The notes beneath the pieces are model-generated. The model was not told where the DNA came from. It was given only the letters and a program-made list of their open reading frames with translations, and made no database searches. From assembly GCF_000960475.2 (NCBI RefSeq), contig NZ_JZDQ02000007.1, forward strand, positions 62,001 through 126,000: a stretch of 64,000 bases of DNA, read 5' to 3'. Positions 35,179 through 42,109 of the stretch are shown piece by piece; position 1 is the stretch's first letter; each line of letters starts with the position of its first letter. Origin of the DNA: Nocardioides luteus (GTDB lineage: Bacteria; Actinomycetota; Actinomycetes; Propionibacteriales; Nocardioidaceae). Made by a program: the position numbers and the translations under genes.

Positions 35179-36117
35179 ATGACCGCAACCTCGAGTCCGG
35201 GCCCGCGGCCCACGGTTGGCGAGGCGTCTCCCACCGGCCCGCTACCTCCGCTCGAACCGAGGGTCGTGGTCGGCGTGGACGGCTCCGAGCCCAACCGGGC
35301 CGCGGTGGCGTACGCGATCGCGGAAGCGGCCGCCTCGGGACGTCCGCTCGTGCCCGTCGGCGCCGTCCAGCACCCTGTGCGACATCACGACGGTGCCGTG
35401 GACGGTCGAGGATGGCCGGTGCTGGCAGAGGTCGAGCGTCAGGCAGTGGCCGCGGATCCCGGGATCAGGACGGTGTCGTTGATCGAGTTCGACCACCCGG
35501 TGCCGGCTCTGCTCGGGTACGCCGATGTGGAGGATCTGCTGGTCGTGGGCAAACGCGGCCTCGGGGGCACTCGCCGGTTCCTGGTCGGGTCGACGGCGAT
35601 GAGGGTGGCCGGACGCTCCCTCGGCACCGTGGTGGTCGTGCCACCGGGATGGAGGCCCGCGGAGCATCTGAGGGAACCGGTCATCGTCGGCGTGGATCCG
35701 GAGAGCCACTGTGAGCCGCTGCTGCGTGCGGCCTTCGAGCGGGCGCGTCGCGACCAGGTCGAGCTGGTCGTGCTGCACTCGGTCAACCTGCGTCCTGTCC
35801 TCGTCTGGGACCCGAACCTCAGCACACCGTTCGTGCGGGACGGCCTGGATCGCAGCGACGTGGACCTCGAGGCGGCGATCAAGCCGTTGCGCGACCACTA
35901 CCCACAGGTCCGGGTCACGATCGAACGGGACCGTGGGCGTGCCGCCGGCATCATCCTGGCCAGGTCCGTCGGCGCGCAGCTGATCGTGCTCGGGAGACGC
36001 CACGACGCCCGGGGTACGTGGGGTCTCGGACCGGTCGCCCGCGAGGTGATCCACAACGCCGAGGTGCCGGTCGCCGTGGTGCCTTGTCCGGCCGAGCCCG
36101 ACGACCGGGAGCGCTGA
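35179..36117 (+). CDS. Universal stress protein, tandem Usp domains (second subfamily)
   Basis: This 312-residue protein has two Usp domains. Its first domain starts RVVVGVDGSEPNRAAVAYA after a Pro/Ser-rich N-terminus of ~28 residues and has a canonical ATP loop, GKRGLGGTRRFLVGST (G-2x-G-9x-G-S). The second ends LGRRHDARGTWGLGPVAREV, missing the full ATP loop. It is closest to the neighbouring gene at 36267 (shared VVVGVDGSE.NRAA, RPVLVWD or RPMLVWD), so the two are likely tandem duplicates of a subfamily distinct from the other Usp genes here. The ATG follows GGAGGGG. Confidence 0.9.
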   Translation: MTATSSPGPRPTVGEASPTGPLPPLEPRVVVGVDGSEPNRAAVAYAIAEAAASGRPLVPVGAVQHPVRHHDGAVDGRGWPVLAEVERQAVAADPGIRTVSLIEFDHPVPALLGYADVEDLLVVGKRGLGGTRRFLVGSTAMRVAGRSLGTVVVVPPGWRPAEHLREPVIVGVDPESHCEPLLRAAFERARRDQVELVVLHSVNLRPVLVWDPNLSTPFVRDGLDRSDVDLEAAIKPLRDHYPQVRVTIERDRGRAAGIILARSVGAQLIVLGRRHDARGTWGLGPVAREVIHNAEVPVAVVPCPAEPDDRER

Positions 36118-36164
36118 GGGCCATGGTCATGGACCTTGATCCCGCCCCGTTCGGACCATGGCCT
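36118..36164. promoter_or_regulatory. Cluster of three DevR/DosR-type boxes
   Basis: Three related 12-mers stand in a row right after the Usp stop: GGGCCATGGTCA (36118-36129), GGACCTTGATCC (36131-36142) and GGACCATGGCCT (36153-36164). The second and third are spaced by 22 bp, two helical turns, as expected for cooperative binding of a dimeric regulator. The last ends 103 bp before the next Usp start. GAGGTT (36185-36190) follows as a possible -10. Confidence 0.55.
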
Positions 36165-36266
36165 CTCCGGACGGGTCGCCCGGGGAGGTTTGCTGGAGAT
36201 GACAGTGAGAGCGAGTCGTAGGGGTTCTGTGATGTCCGCCTGCTCGAGCACCGGGAGCCGCCGGCG

Positions 36267-37232
36267 ATGCCTGATCGGAGTGCCACGATGATGTACGAGA
36301 GAGATGAGACCAAGGTCGTGGTCGGCGTCGACGGCTCCGAACGCAACCGGGCAGCCATCGACTACGCCGTCACCTCGGCCCTGGCGACGAGCCGGCCGCT
36401 GAAGCTGGTCGGGGTGGTCGACGTCGGCGTCCCGGATCAGCCGGCCACCGCTGAGGTCCCTGGTCACGAATGGGTGCTCCTGGAGGACATCCGCGACCAA
36501 GTGGTCGCCGAGCATCCGCGGCTGAGCGTGCGTACGCTCGTCCGGTTCGGCCACCCGGTCTCAGCGTTGCTGGCGAGCGTCGGCGAGCGGGACCTGCTCG
36601 TCGTCGGCAAGCGGGGCATGGGGCCCGCGCGCAGCATGCGCATCGGCACCACCGCGCTCCGGCTCGCCGCTCGCGCGTCGTCGCCCCTCGTGGTGGTGCC
36701 GCCCTGGTGGCGGGTGGGATCCCATCACTCGGGCGCCATCGTGGTCGGCATCGATCCGGCGGCGGACGAGGAGACGGCGCTGCGGATGGCCTTCGTGGAG
36801 GCGGCGCGGTCGGGAGCTCCTCTGCGGGTCGTGTCCGCGGTGGACCTGCGGCCGATGCTCGTCTGGGACAAGGTCCTCGGGGCACCTCTCTACCGGCAGT
36901 GGGAGCAGCGCAGCATGGCGTCGCTGGAGCGGCTGGTCGGCCCGTTCCATGACGAGTTTCCGGGGGTCGCGGTCACCGTGGTGCGCGACCACGGCCACGC
37001 GGCGGACGTGCTGACCGACTATGCCGGAGACCCCCAGCTGATCGTCGTGGGTCGAGATCACCACGGCGGATCCTCCATCGGGCTGGGGGCGGTGGCGCGA
37101 GAGGTGCTCAACGTGGCCGACGTCCCGGTGCTGGTGGTACCCGTGGCGCGGCCGAAGGGCCTCGACGGATCGGCCTCGATGTCGGACTCGACCGCCACGG
37201 CGGCGAAGAGCCTCCGGGAGCCGGCCACCTAG
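36267..37232 (+). CDS. Universal stress protein, tandem Usp domains (second subfamily)
   Basis: This 321-residue tandem Usp protein is a near-duplicate in design of the gene at 35179. The first domain starts KVVVGVDGSERNRAAIDYA and has a canonical ATP loop, GKRGMGPARSMRIGTT. The second contains RPMLVWDKVLGAP and VVGRDHHGGSSIGLGAVAREV. The C-terminal ~25 residues are Ser/Thr/Ala-rich. Two starts are possible: ATG 36267 (GGGAG nine bases upstream) or ATG 36288 (GGAG seven bases upstream), the latter beginning MMYERDE. A strong hairpin follows the stop. Confidence 0.9.
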   Translation: MPDRSATMMYERDETKVVVGVDGSERNRAAIDYAVTSALATSRPLKLVGVVDVGVPDQPATAEVPGHEWVLLEDIRDQVVAEHPRLSVRTLVRFGHPVSALLASVGERDLLVVGKRGMGPARSMRIGTTALRLAARASSPLVVVPPWWRVGSHHSGAIVVGIDPAADEETALRMAFVEAARSGAPLRVVSAVDLRPMLVWDKVLGAPLYRQWEQRSMASLERLVGPFHDEFPGVAVTVVRDHGHAADVLTDYAGDPQLIVVGRDHHGGSSIGLGAVAREVLNVADVPVLVVPVARPKGLDGSASMSDSTATAAKSLREPAT

Positions 37233-37255
37233 GGGGATGGCCGGAGCCGGGGAAC

Positions 37256-37296
37256 CCGCCCGGCGGGGCAGATCACGCATCTGCCCCGCCGGGCGG
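37256..37296 (+). terminator. Strong hairpin after the Usp gene (18-bp perfect stem, 5-base loop)
   Basis: The arm CCGCCCGGCGGGGCAGAT (37256-37273) is followed by CACGC and its exact reverse complement (37279-37296). No T-tract follows, so it may act as an intrinsic-type terminator of the GC-rich actinobacterial kind or as an mRNA-end stabiliser. It lies 23 bases after the stop of the Usp gene and before the next Usp promoter, so it separates the two transcription units. Confidence 0.7.
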
Positions 37297-37342
37297 TTGA
37301 TGCCACGAGCCAGGGCGTGCTGCTCCGGCAGGCATCGGGTCG

Positions 37343-37354
37343 TGACCAAGGTCC
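37343..37354. promoter_or_regulatory. DevR/DosR-type box TGACCAAGGTCC
   Basis: One mismatch from the consensus; ends 98 bp before ATG 37452. GAGAGT (37401-37406) starts 47 bp after it, and the weak second box GCACCGACGCCC lies 21 bp downstream (37364). The whole leader (second box, GAGAGT, GGGCCGG.CGGAGGTGCC) is clearly similar to that of the Usp gene at 7760. Confidence 0.68.
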
Positions 37355-37451
37355 CCGAGATCGGCACCGACGCCCCTGTCCTCGGCCCGGCGACTCCGGT
37401 GAGAGTCGGATCGGGCCGGGCCGGAGGTGCCTGGTACCGAAGGAGGGGGAC

Positions 37452-38450
37452 ATGCCCGAGACAGAACGGATCCTGGTCGGTATCGACGGCGGGGAGGGTG
37501 GTCGAGCGGCGCTGAGATACGCCGCGGCCGAGGCCGAACGCAGCGGGGACGAGCTGTGGCTCGTCCATCTGGTGCCGCCGCCAACCGTCCCCGGCGTCAT
37601 CGACCCGTACGTCGCCCAGTCCGCCATCGGAATCGACCATGACATCGGGGCCGGGCTGCTGGAGCGGGCGGCGAAGGAGGCGATGACCCTCGTCCCGGCC
37701 GACCGCGTCACCTCGACGCTGATGCGGGGCGACGCCGCCGACGGTCTCGTCCAGATGGCGGCCGCGGCACGGCTCGTCGTGCTGGGCGGCCAGCACGCCT
37801 CGGCCCTGGAGCGGATCTTCACCGGCTCCGTGGTCAACCGGGTCGCGGGCCACGCGCCGGTCGCGGTCGCCGTGGTGCCGGACCTGTGGCCCTCGGGCGC
37901 CGGTGCCGACCGCGTCGTGGTCGCGGTCAAGGACCGCGACGACGCCGCCGGGCTGATCGCCCGCGCGATGAGCCAGGCCGCCGCGCGCGGGGCCGAGCTG
38001 GTGATCCTGCACGCCTGGGACGTGCCCACGCCGTACGACGGCGTCGCCCTCTCCCGAGATGACCTGGCCGATTGGGCGGCCTCGATCCGGGAGGAGCTCG
38101 AGCGGACGCTCGACCGGGCCCGGCACCATCGGGCCGCGCCCGAGACGCTGGTGGAGACCCGGATCGAGGTACGTCGCGGTCAGCCGGCCCGGGTGATCAC
38201 CGACGCGTCGGCCGAGTCCGACCTGCTGGTCATCGGGCGTCGGCGCCACACCTTCCCCGTCGGGCGCCTCGGGAGCACCGGCCGGGCGCTGCTGCGCGAG
38301 AGCCACTGCCCGATCGAGGTGCTGCCCCCGGTCCACGACGTCATCGAGACCGAGGTGATCGAGGGGATCGACGAGGTCCGGGAGACCGGCGAGACCGAGG
38401 CGACCGGCGAGAAGAGCACGTCGGAGCCGATCGGGATGATCGGCGCATGA
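37452..38450 (+). CDS. Universal stress protein, tandem Usp domains, acidic tail
   Basis: This 332-residue Usp protein belongs to the first subfamily (TERILVGIDGGEGGRAALRY; second domain LVIGRRRHTFPVGRLGSTG, LLRESHCPIEV). As in the gene at 29980, the second glycine of the ATP loop is replaced by Arg. It ends with an unusual ~35-residue acidic Glu/Thr-rich tail (IETEVIEGIDEVRETGETE). The ATG follows GGAGGGGGAC. It lies in its own transcription unit, downstream of a hairpin and a box. Confidence 0.9.
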   Translation: MPETERILVGIDGGEGGRAALRYAAAEAERSGDELWLVHLVPPPTVPGVIDPYVAQSAIGIDHDIGAGLLERAAKEAMTLVPADRVTSTLMRGDAADGLVQMAAAARLVVLGGQHASALERIFTGSVVNRVAGHAPVAVAVVPDLWPSGAGADRVVVAVKDRDDAAGLIARAMSQAAARGAELVILHAWDVPTPYDGVALSRDDLADWAASIREELERTLDRARHHRAAPETLVETRIEVRRGQPARVITDASAESDLLVIGRRRHTFPVGRLGSTGRALLRESHCPIEVLPPVHDVIETEVIEGIDEVRETGETEATGEKSTSEPIGMIGA

Positions 38451-38480
38451 GGCCTCACGGTCGCTCGTCCTGAGGCGCCG

Positions 38481-38494
38481 GGGACGAAGGGCCC
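38481..38494. promoter_or_regulatory. Degenerate DevR/DosR-type box GGGACGAAGGGCCC
   Basis: Two mismatches from GGGACCWWGGTCCC. It sits about 97 bp before the DoxX-like gene start (38591), the spacing seen at the Usp genes. A GCGGTT segment (38537-38542) lies 44 bases later as a possible -10. It would control the DoxX-like, PEP synthase and GNAT/ligase genes that follow. Confidence 0.45.
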
Positions 38495-38590
38495 GCCGCA
38501 CGCGGACCCCGTTCCCTCGCCCCGACACGACCGGCGGCGGTTGGCTGAAGGTGTCCGGCCACGTCGGCCGGCGAGACCGATGGAGGAATC

Positions 38591-39178
38591 ATGACCTCAA
38601 TCTCCACGCCCGGCTCCACGACATCGCTGCCCGGGCACTACCCGATGCCCGCGGCTCGGATGCTCGCGACGCTGAGGATCGCCTTCGGGCTCACGTTCCT
38701 GTGGGCCTTCTTCGACAAGCTGCTCGCGCTGGGTTTCCACACCGGCGCGATCACCAACGAGGCCGGCACCCGTACCGGCATCGACTTCTTCGCCAAGGAC
38801 GCGGCCTGGCTCAACGGCGGCAGCCCCACCGACGGCTTCCTGTCCCACGTGCCCGACCACAACTGGCTGCAGGGCATGTGGAACGACATGGCGGGTCAGT
38901 GGTGGGTCGACGGGCTGTTCATGCTCGGTCTGCTGGGGGTGGGGCTCACGCTCACGTTCGGCATCGGGATGCGGATCGGGGCCATCTCCGGCGCGGCGAT
39001 GTACGTGCTGATGTGGTTCGCCAGCTTCCCGCTCGAGAACAACCCGATCATCGACGAGCACCTGCTCGGCGCCCTGACCGTCGGCGTCCTGGCGATGACG
39101 TACGCCGGTGACACCTGGGGCTTCGGCAAGCAGTGGGCCCGGATGCCGATCGTCATGCACAACCCGTGGCTGCGGTGA
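38591..39178 (+). CDS. DoxX/DoxD-like membrane protein
   Basis: This 195-residue protein has about four transmembrane helices (LRIAFGLTFLWAFFDKLLALG; GLFMLGLLGVGLTLTFGIG; ISGAAMYVLMWFASFPL; LLGALTVGVLAMTY). A long extracytoplasmic loop after helix 1 contains the segment FHTGAITNEAGTRTGIDFFA. The layout fits the DoxX superfamily, which includes the small subunit of thiosulfate:quinone oxidoreductase; the substrate is unknown. The ATG follows GATGGAGGAATC. The gene is 50 bases before PEP synthase, so the two may be co-transcribed. Confidence 0.72.
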   Translation: MTSISTPGSTTSLPGHYPMPAARMLATLRIAFGLTFLWAFFDKLLALGFHTGAITNEAGTRTGIDFFAKDAAWLNGGSPTDGFLSHVPDHNWLQGMWNDMAGQWWVDGLFMLGLLGVGLTLTFGIGMRIGAISGAAMYVLMWFASFPLENNPIIDEHLLGALTVGVLAMTYAGDTWGFGKQWARMPIVMHNPWLR

Positions 39179-39228
39179 CCCGCACCCAGCCGTGAATGCC
39201 ACCTACCCCGGACAGTGAAGGTCTGATC

Positions 39229-41583
39229 ATGAGCTACATCCGTACGTTCGGGGAGGTCGGCATCGCCGACGTGCCCCTGGTCGGCGGCAAGAACGCCTCC
39301 CTCGGCGAGATGTATCGCCACATCCACGATCGCGACATCCGGGTGCCGAACGGGTTCGCCGTCACGGCCGACGGCTATCGCCACTTCCTGCGAGCCTCGG
39401 GCATCGACACGGCCCTGGCGACCGTCTTCGCCGACCTCGACATCGACGACCGCGAGAACCTCGCCGAGCGGGCGGACCGGGCGCGGAAGCTGCTGCTCGG
39501 CGCGTCGCTCCCCGAGGACCTGACGGAGGAGATCCTGGCGGGCTACCGCGCGCTGAGACAGGAGTACGGCGACGACGTCGCGCTCGCGGTCCGGTCCTCG
39601 GCCACCGCCGAGGACCTGCCGGACGCCAGCTTCGCGGGCCAGCACGAGACGTACCTCCACGTCCAGGGTGAGGAGGCGCTGCTCGATGCCGTACGCCGCT
39701 GCTTCGCCTCGATCTTCACCGACCGGGCGGTCGACTACCGTGCCCGGCACGGCTACGACCAGCTGTCGGTGGCGCTCTCCGTCGGGGTGATGAAGATGGT
39801 GCGCTCCGACCTCGCCTGCTCGGGGGTCTCGTTCACGCTCGACACCGAGTCGGGGTTCCGGGACGTCGTCTTCGTGACCGGCTCCTACGGCCTCGGCGAG
39901 AACGTCGTGCAGGGCCTGGTCGAACCCGACGAGTTCTACGTGCACAAACCGACGTACGCAGCCGGCCACCGTGCCGTGCTGAGCCGCCGTCTCGGGAGCA
40001 AGGCGGTGCGCATGGTGCTGGGGGAGAGCGAGCCGGTACGGAACGAGCCCACGCCGCCGGCCGAGCGGGACCGCTTCTGCCTCACCGACGAGGAGGTGCT
40101 CGAGCTGGCCGGTGCCGCGATGACCATCGAGCGCCACTACGGCAAGCCGATGGACATCGAGTGGGCCAAGGACGGCACCGACGGCCTGCTGTACGTCGTC
40201 CAGGCCCGCCCCGAGACCGTGGCCGCCACCCGGCGACCGACGGTGACGACCCGCTACGTCGTCGACGCGCACGGCGACCTGATCACCTCCGGCCGCGCGG
40301 TCGGCGCGAAGGTCGGCGCGGGCCGTGCCCGGATCGTGCGCAGCATGGGCGAGGACGTCGGGTTCACCTCCGGGGACGTGCTGGTCGCGTCCAGCACCAG
40401 CCCCGACTGGGAGCCGCTGATGAAGATCGCCTCCGCGGTCGTCACCGAGCACGGCGGCCGCACCTGCCACGCGGCGATCGTGGCGCGCGAGCTCGGCATC
40501 CCGGCGGTGGTCGGCACCGGGGACGCGACGAGCACGATCATCGACGGCGAGGAGGTCACCGTCTCGTGCGCGGAGGGCGACGAGGGCCACGTCTACCGGG
40601 GTCTGGCCGACTTCCACGCCAACGACGTCGCCACCGCGCTCACCTCACGTCCGCGGACCCATGTCATGCTCAACCTCGGCAACCCCGGGATCGCGTTCGA
40701 GTCGTCCTTCCTGCCCAACGACGGGGTCGGGCTGGCGCGGATGGAGTTCATCCTCGCCGAGCACGTGCGGGTGCACCCGCTCGCCGCGCTGCATCCCGAC
40801 CGCATCACCGACCCCAGCCAGCGCGCCGAGGTCGAGCGCCTCGTCGGGGACGACGGCGCGGCGTACGTCGTCGAGAAGCTGGCCGAGGGCATCGGCAGCA
40901 TCGCCGCCGCCTTCCATCCCAAGCCGGTCGTGGTGCGGCTCTCCGACTTCAAGACCAACGAGTACGCGACCCTTCTCGGCGGCGCGGACTTCGAGCCGGC
41001 CGAGGCCAACCCGATGCTCGGCTTCCGCGGAGCCGCGCGCTACGCGCACCCCGCCTACACCGAGGGGTTCGCGCTCGAGTGCGCCGCGCTGCGCCGGGTC
41101 CGTGAGGAGATCGGCCTGGAGAACGTGATCGTGATGCTGCCGTTCGTGCGCCGTCTCGACGAGGCCGACCGCGTGCTGGCCCGGATGGCGGAGCTCGGGC
41201 TGCGCCGTGGGGACCATGGTCTGAAGGTGTACGCGATGTGTGAGATCCCCTCCAACGTGATCCTCGTCGACGAGTTCGCCGAGCGGTTCGACGGGTTCTC
41301 GATCGGCAGCAACGACCTGACCCAGCTCACCCTCGGGGTCGACCGGGACAGCGAGCTGGTCGCCTTCGACTACGACGAGCGCGACCTCGCGGTGCAGCGG
41401 ATGATCACGCTGGCGGTCGAGGGCTGCCGGCGCCACGGCATGCACTCCGGGATCTGTGGCCAGGCGCCCTCGGACCACCCCGAGGTCGTCCGTTTCCTCG
41501 TCGGGCTCGGGATCGACGCGATCAGCGTCACGCCCGACTCGATCCTTGCGGTCACCCAGACGGTGCTGGCTGCCGAGGGCTGA
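39229..41583 (+). CDS. ppsA: Phosphoenolpyruvate synthase
   Basis: This 784-residue enzyme converts pyruvate plus ATP to PEP, AMP and phosphate. It has the ATP-binding PPDK_N domain (VGGKNASLGEM, AVRSSATAEDLPDASFAGQ), the swivelling phospho-His domain with H414 in GGRTCHAAIVARELG, and the PEP/pyruvate barrel ending in CGQAPSDHPE with the catalytic Cys. Length and motifs match PpsA rather than pyruvate phosphate dikinase. I start it at ATG 39229 (GAAGG upstream); ATG 39196 lacks a ribosome site. The GNAT/ligase gene begins three bases after its stop. Confidence 0.92.
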   Translation: MSYIRTFGEVGIADVPLVGGKNASLGEMYRHIHDRDIRVPNGFAVTADGYRHFLRASGIDTALATVFADLDIDDRENLAERADRARKLLLGASLPEDLTEEILAGYRALRQEYGDDVALAVRSSATAEDLPDASFAGQHETYLHVQGEEALLDAVRRCFASIFTDRAVDYRARHGYDQLSVALSVGVMKMVRSDLACSGVSFTLDTESGFRDVVFVTGSYGLGENVVQGLVEPDEFYVHKPTYAAGHRAVLSRRLGSKAVRMVLGESEPVRNEPTPPAERDRFCLTDEEVLELAGAAMTIERHYGKPMDIEWAKDGTDGLLYVVQARPETVAATRRPTVTTRYVVDAHGDLITSGRAVGAKVGAGRARIVRSMGEDVGFTSGDVLVASSTSPDWEPLMKIASAVVTEHGGRTCHAAIVARELGIPAVVGTGDATSTIIDGEEVTVSCAEGDEGHVYRGLADFHANDVATALTSRPRTHVMLNLGNPGIAFESSFLPNDGVGLARMEFILAEHVRVHPLAALHPDRITDPSQRAEVERLVGDDGAAYVVEKLAEGIGSIAAAFHPKPVVVRLSDFKTNEYATLLGGADFEPAEANPMLGFRGAARYAHPAYTEGFALECAALRRVREEIGLENVIVMLPFVRRLDEADRVLARMAELGLRRGDHGLKVYAMCEIPSNVILVDEFAERFDGFSIGSNDLTQLTLGVDRDSELVAFDYDERDLAVQRMITLAVEGCRRHGMHSGICGQAPSDHPEVVRFLVGLGIDAISVTPDSILAVTQTVLAAEG

Positions 41584-41586
41584 ACC

Positions 41587-42090
41587 ATGGCCGAGGACGT
41601 GCTGCTCCGCGACGGGGCGATCGCCAGCGTCCGCGAGGTCGTCCCCGCCGACCGGAGCGCGCTGCTGGCGCTCCACGAGGGGCTCTCCGACGGCGGCCGC
41701 TACCTGCGGTTCTTCCAGATGGGCCACACCGACTCGTCCCGGTTCGTCGACGACCTGCTCGCCAGCCTGCAGAAGGGCGAAGCGGTGGCCGAGGTGGCGA
41801 TCGTCGGTGACCAGGTCGTGGCGCTGGCCAGCGGCATCCGGGTCCGGGCCGACGAGGCCGAGCTCGCCCTGGTGGTCGCCGACCGGCACACCGGTCGCGG
41901 CCTGGCCACCCTCGTGCTCGAGCATCTCGCCCTCGCCGCCCATCATGCCGGGATCGCGACGTTCGTGGCGTACGTCCTGACGCAGAACGCCGCCGCGTTC
42001 GACGTGCTGCGCCACTCCGGCTTCGTCCTCGCCGCGACCCCGCACCGGGAGACGGTCGAGGTGCGGTTCCCGGTGGTCGTGCCGGGCCAG
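41587..42090 (+). pseudogene. GNAT domain of a frameshifted GNAT/acyl-CoA ligase
   Basis: The N-terminal ~165 residues form a GNAT acetyltransferase domain clearly paralogous to that of the gene at 8667 (shared GRYLRFFQMGH, HTGRGLATLVLEHL, AAFDVLRHSGF, ETVEVRFP). Just after RFP the frame leaves the family and becomes a random arginine-rich sequence that runs on to a stop at 43515. The matching ligase part continues in another frame from about 42089. Relative to the paralogue there is one net extra base (or two missing) between 42073 and 42130. It begins three bases after ppsA. Either a real frameshift mutation or a sequencing error; the end given is approximate. Confidence 0.7.
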
Positions 42091-42109
42091 AGCGTGGCCC
42101 ATCGAGGGG

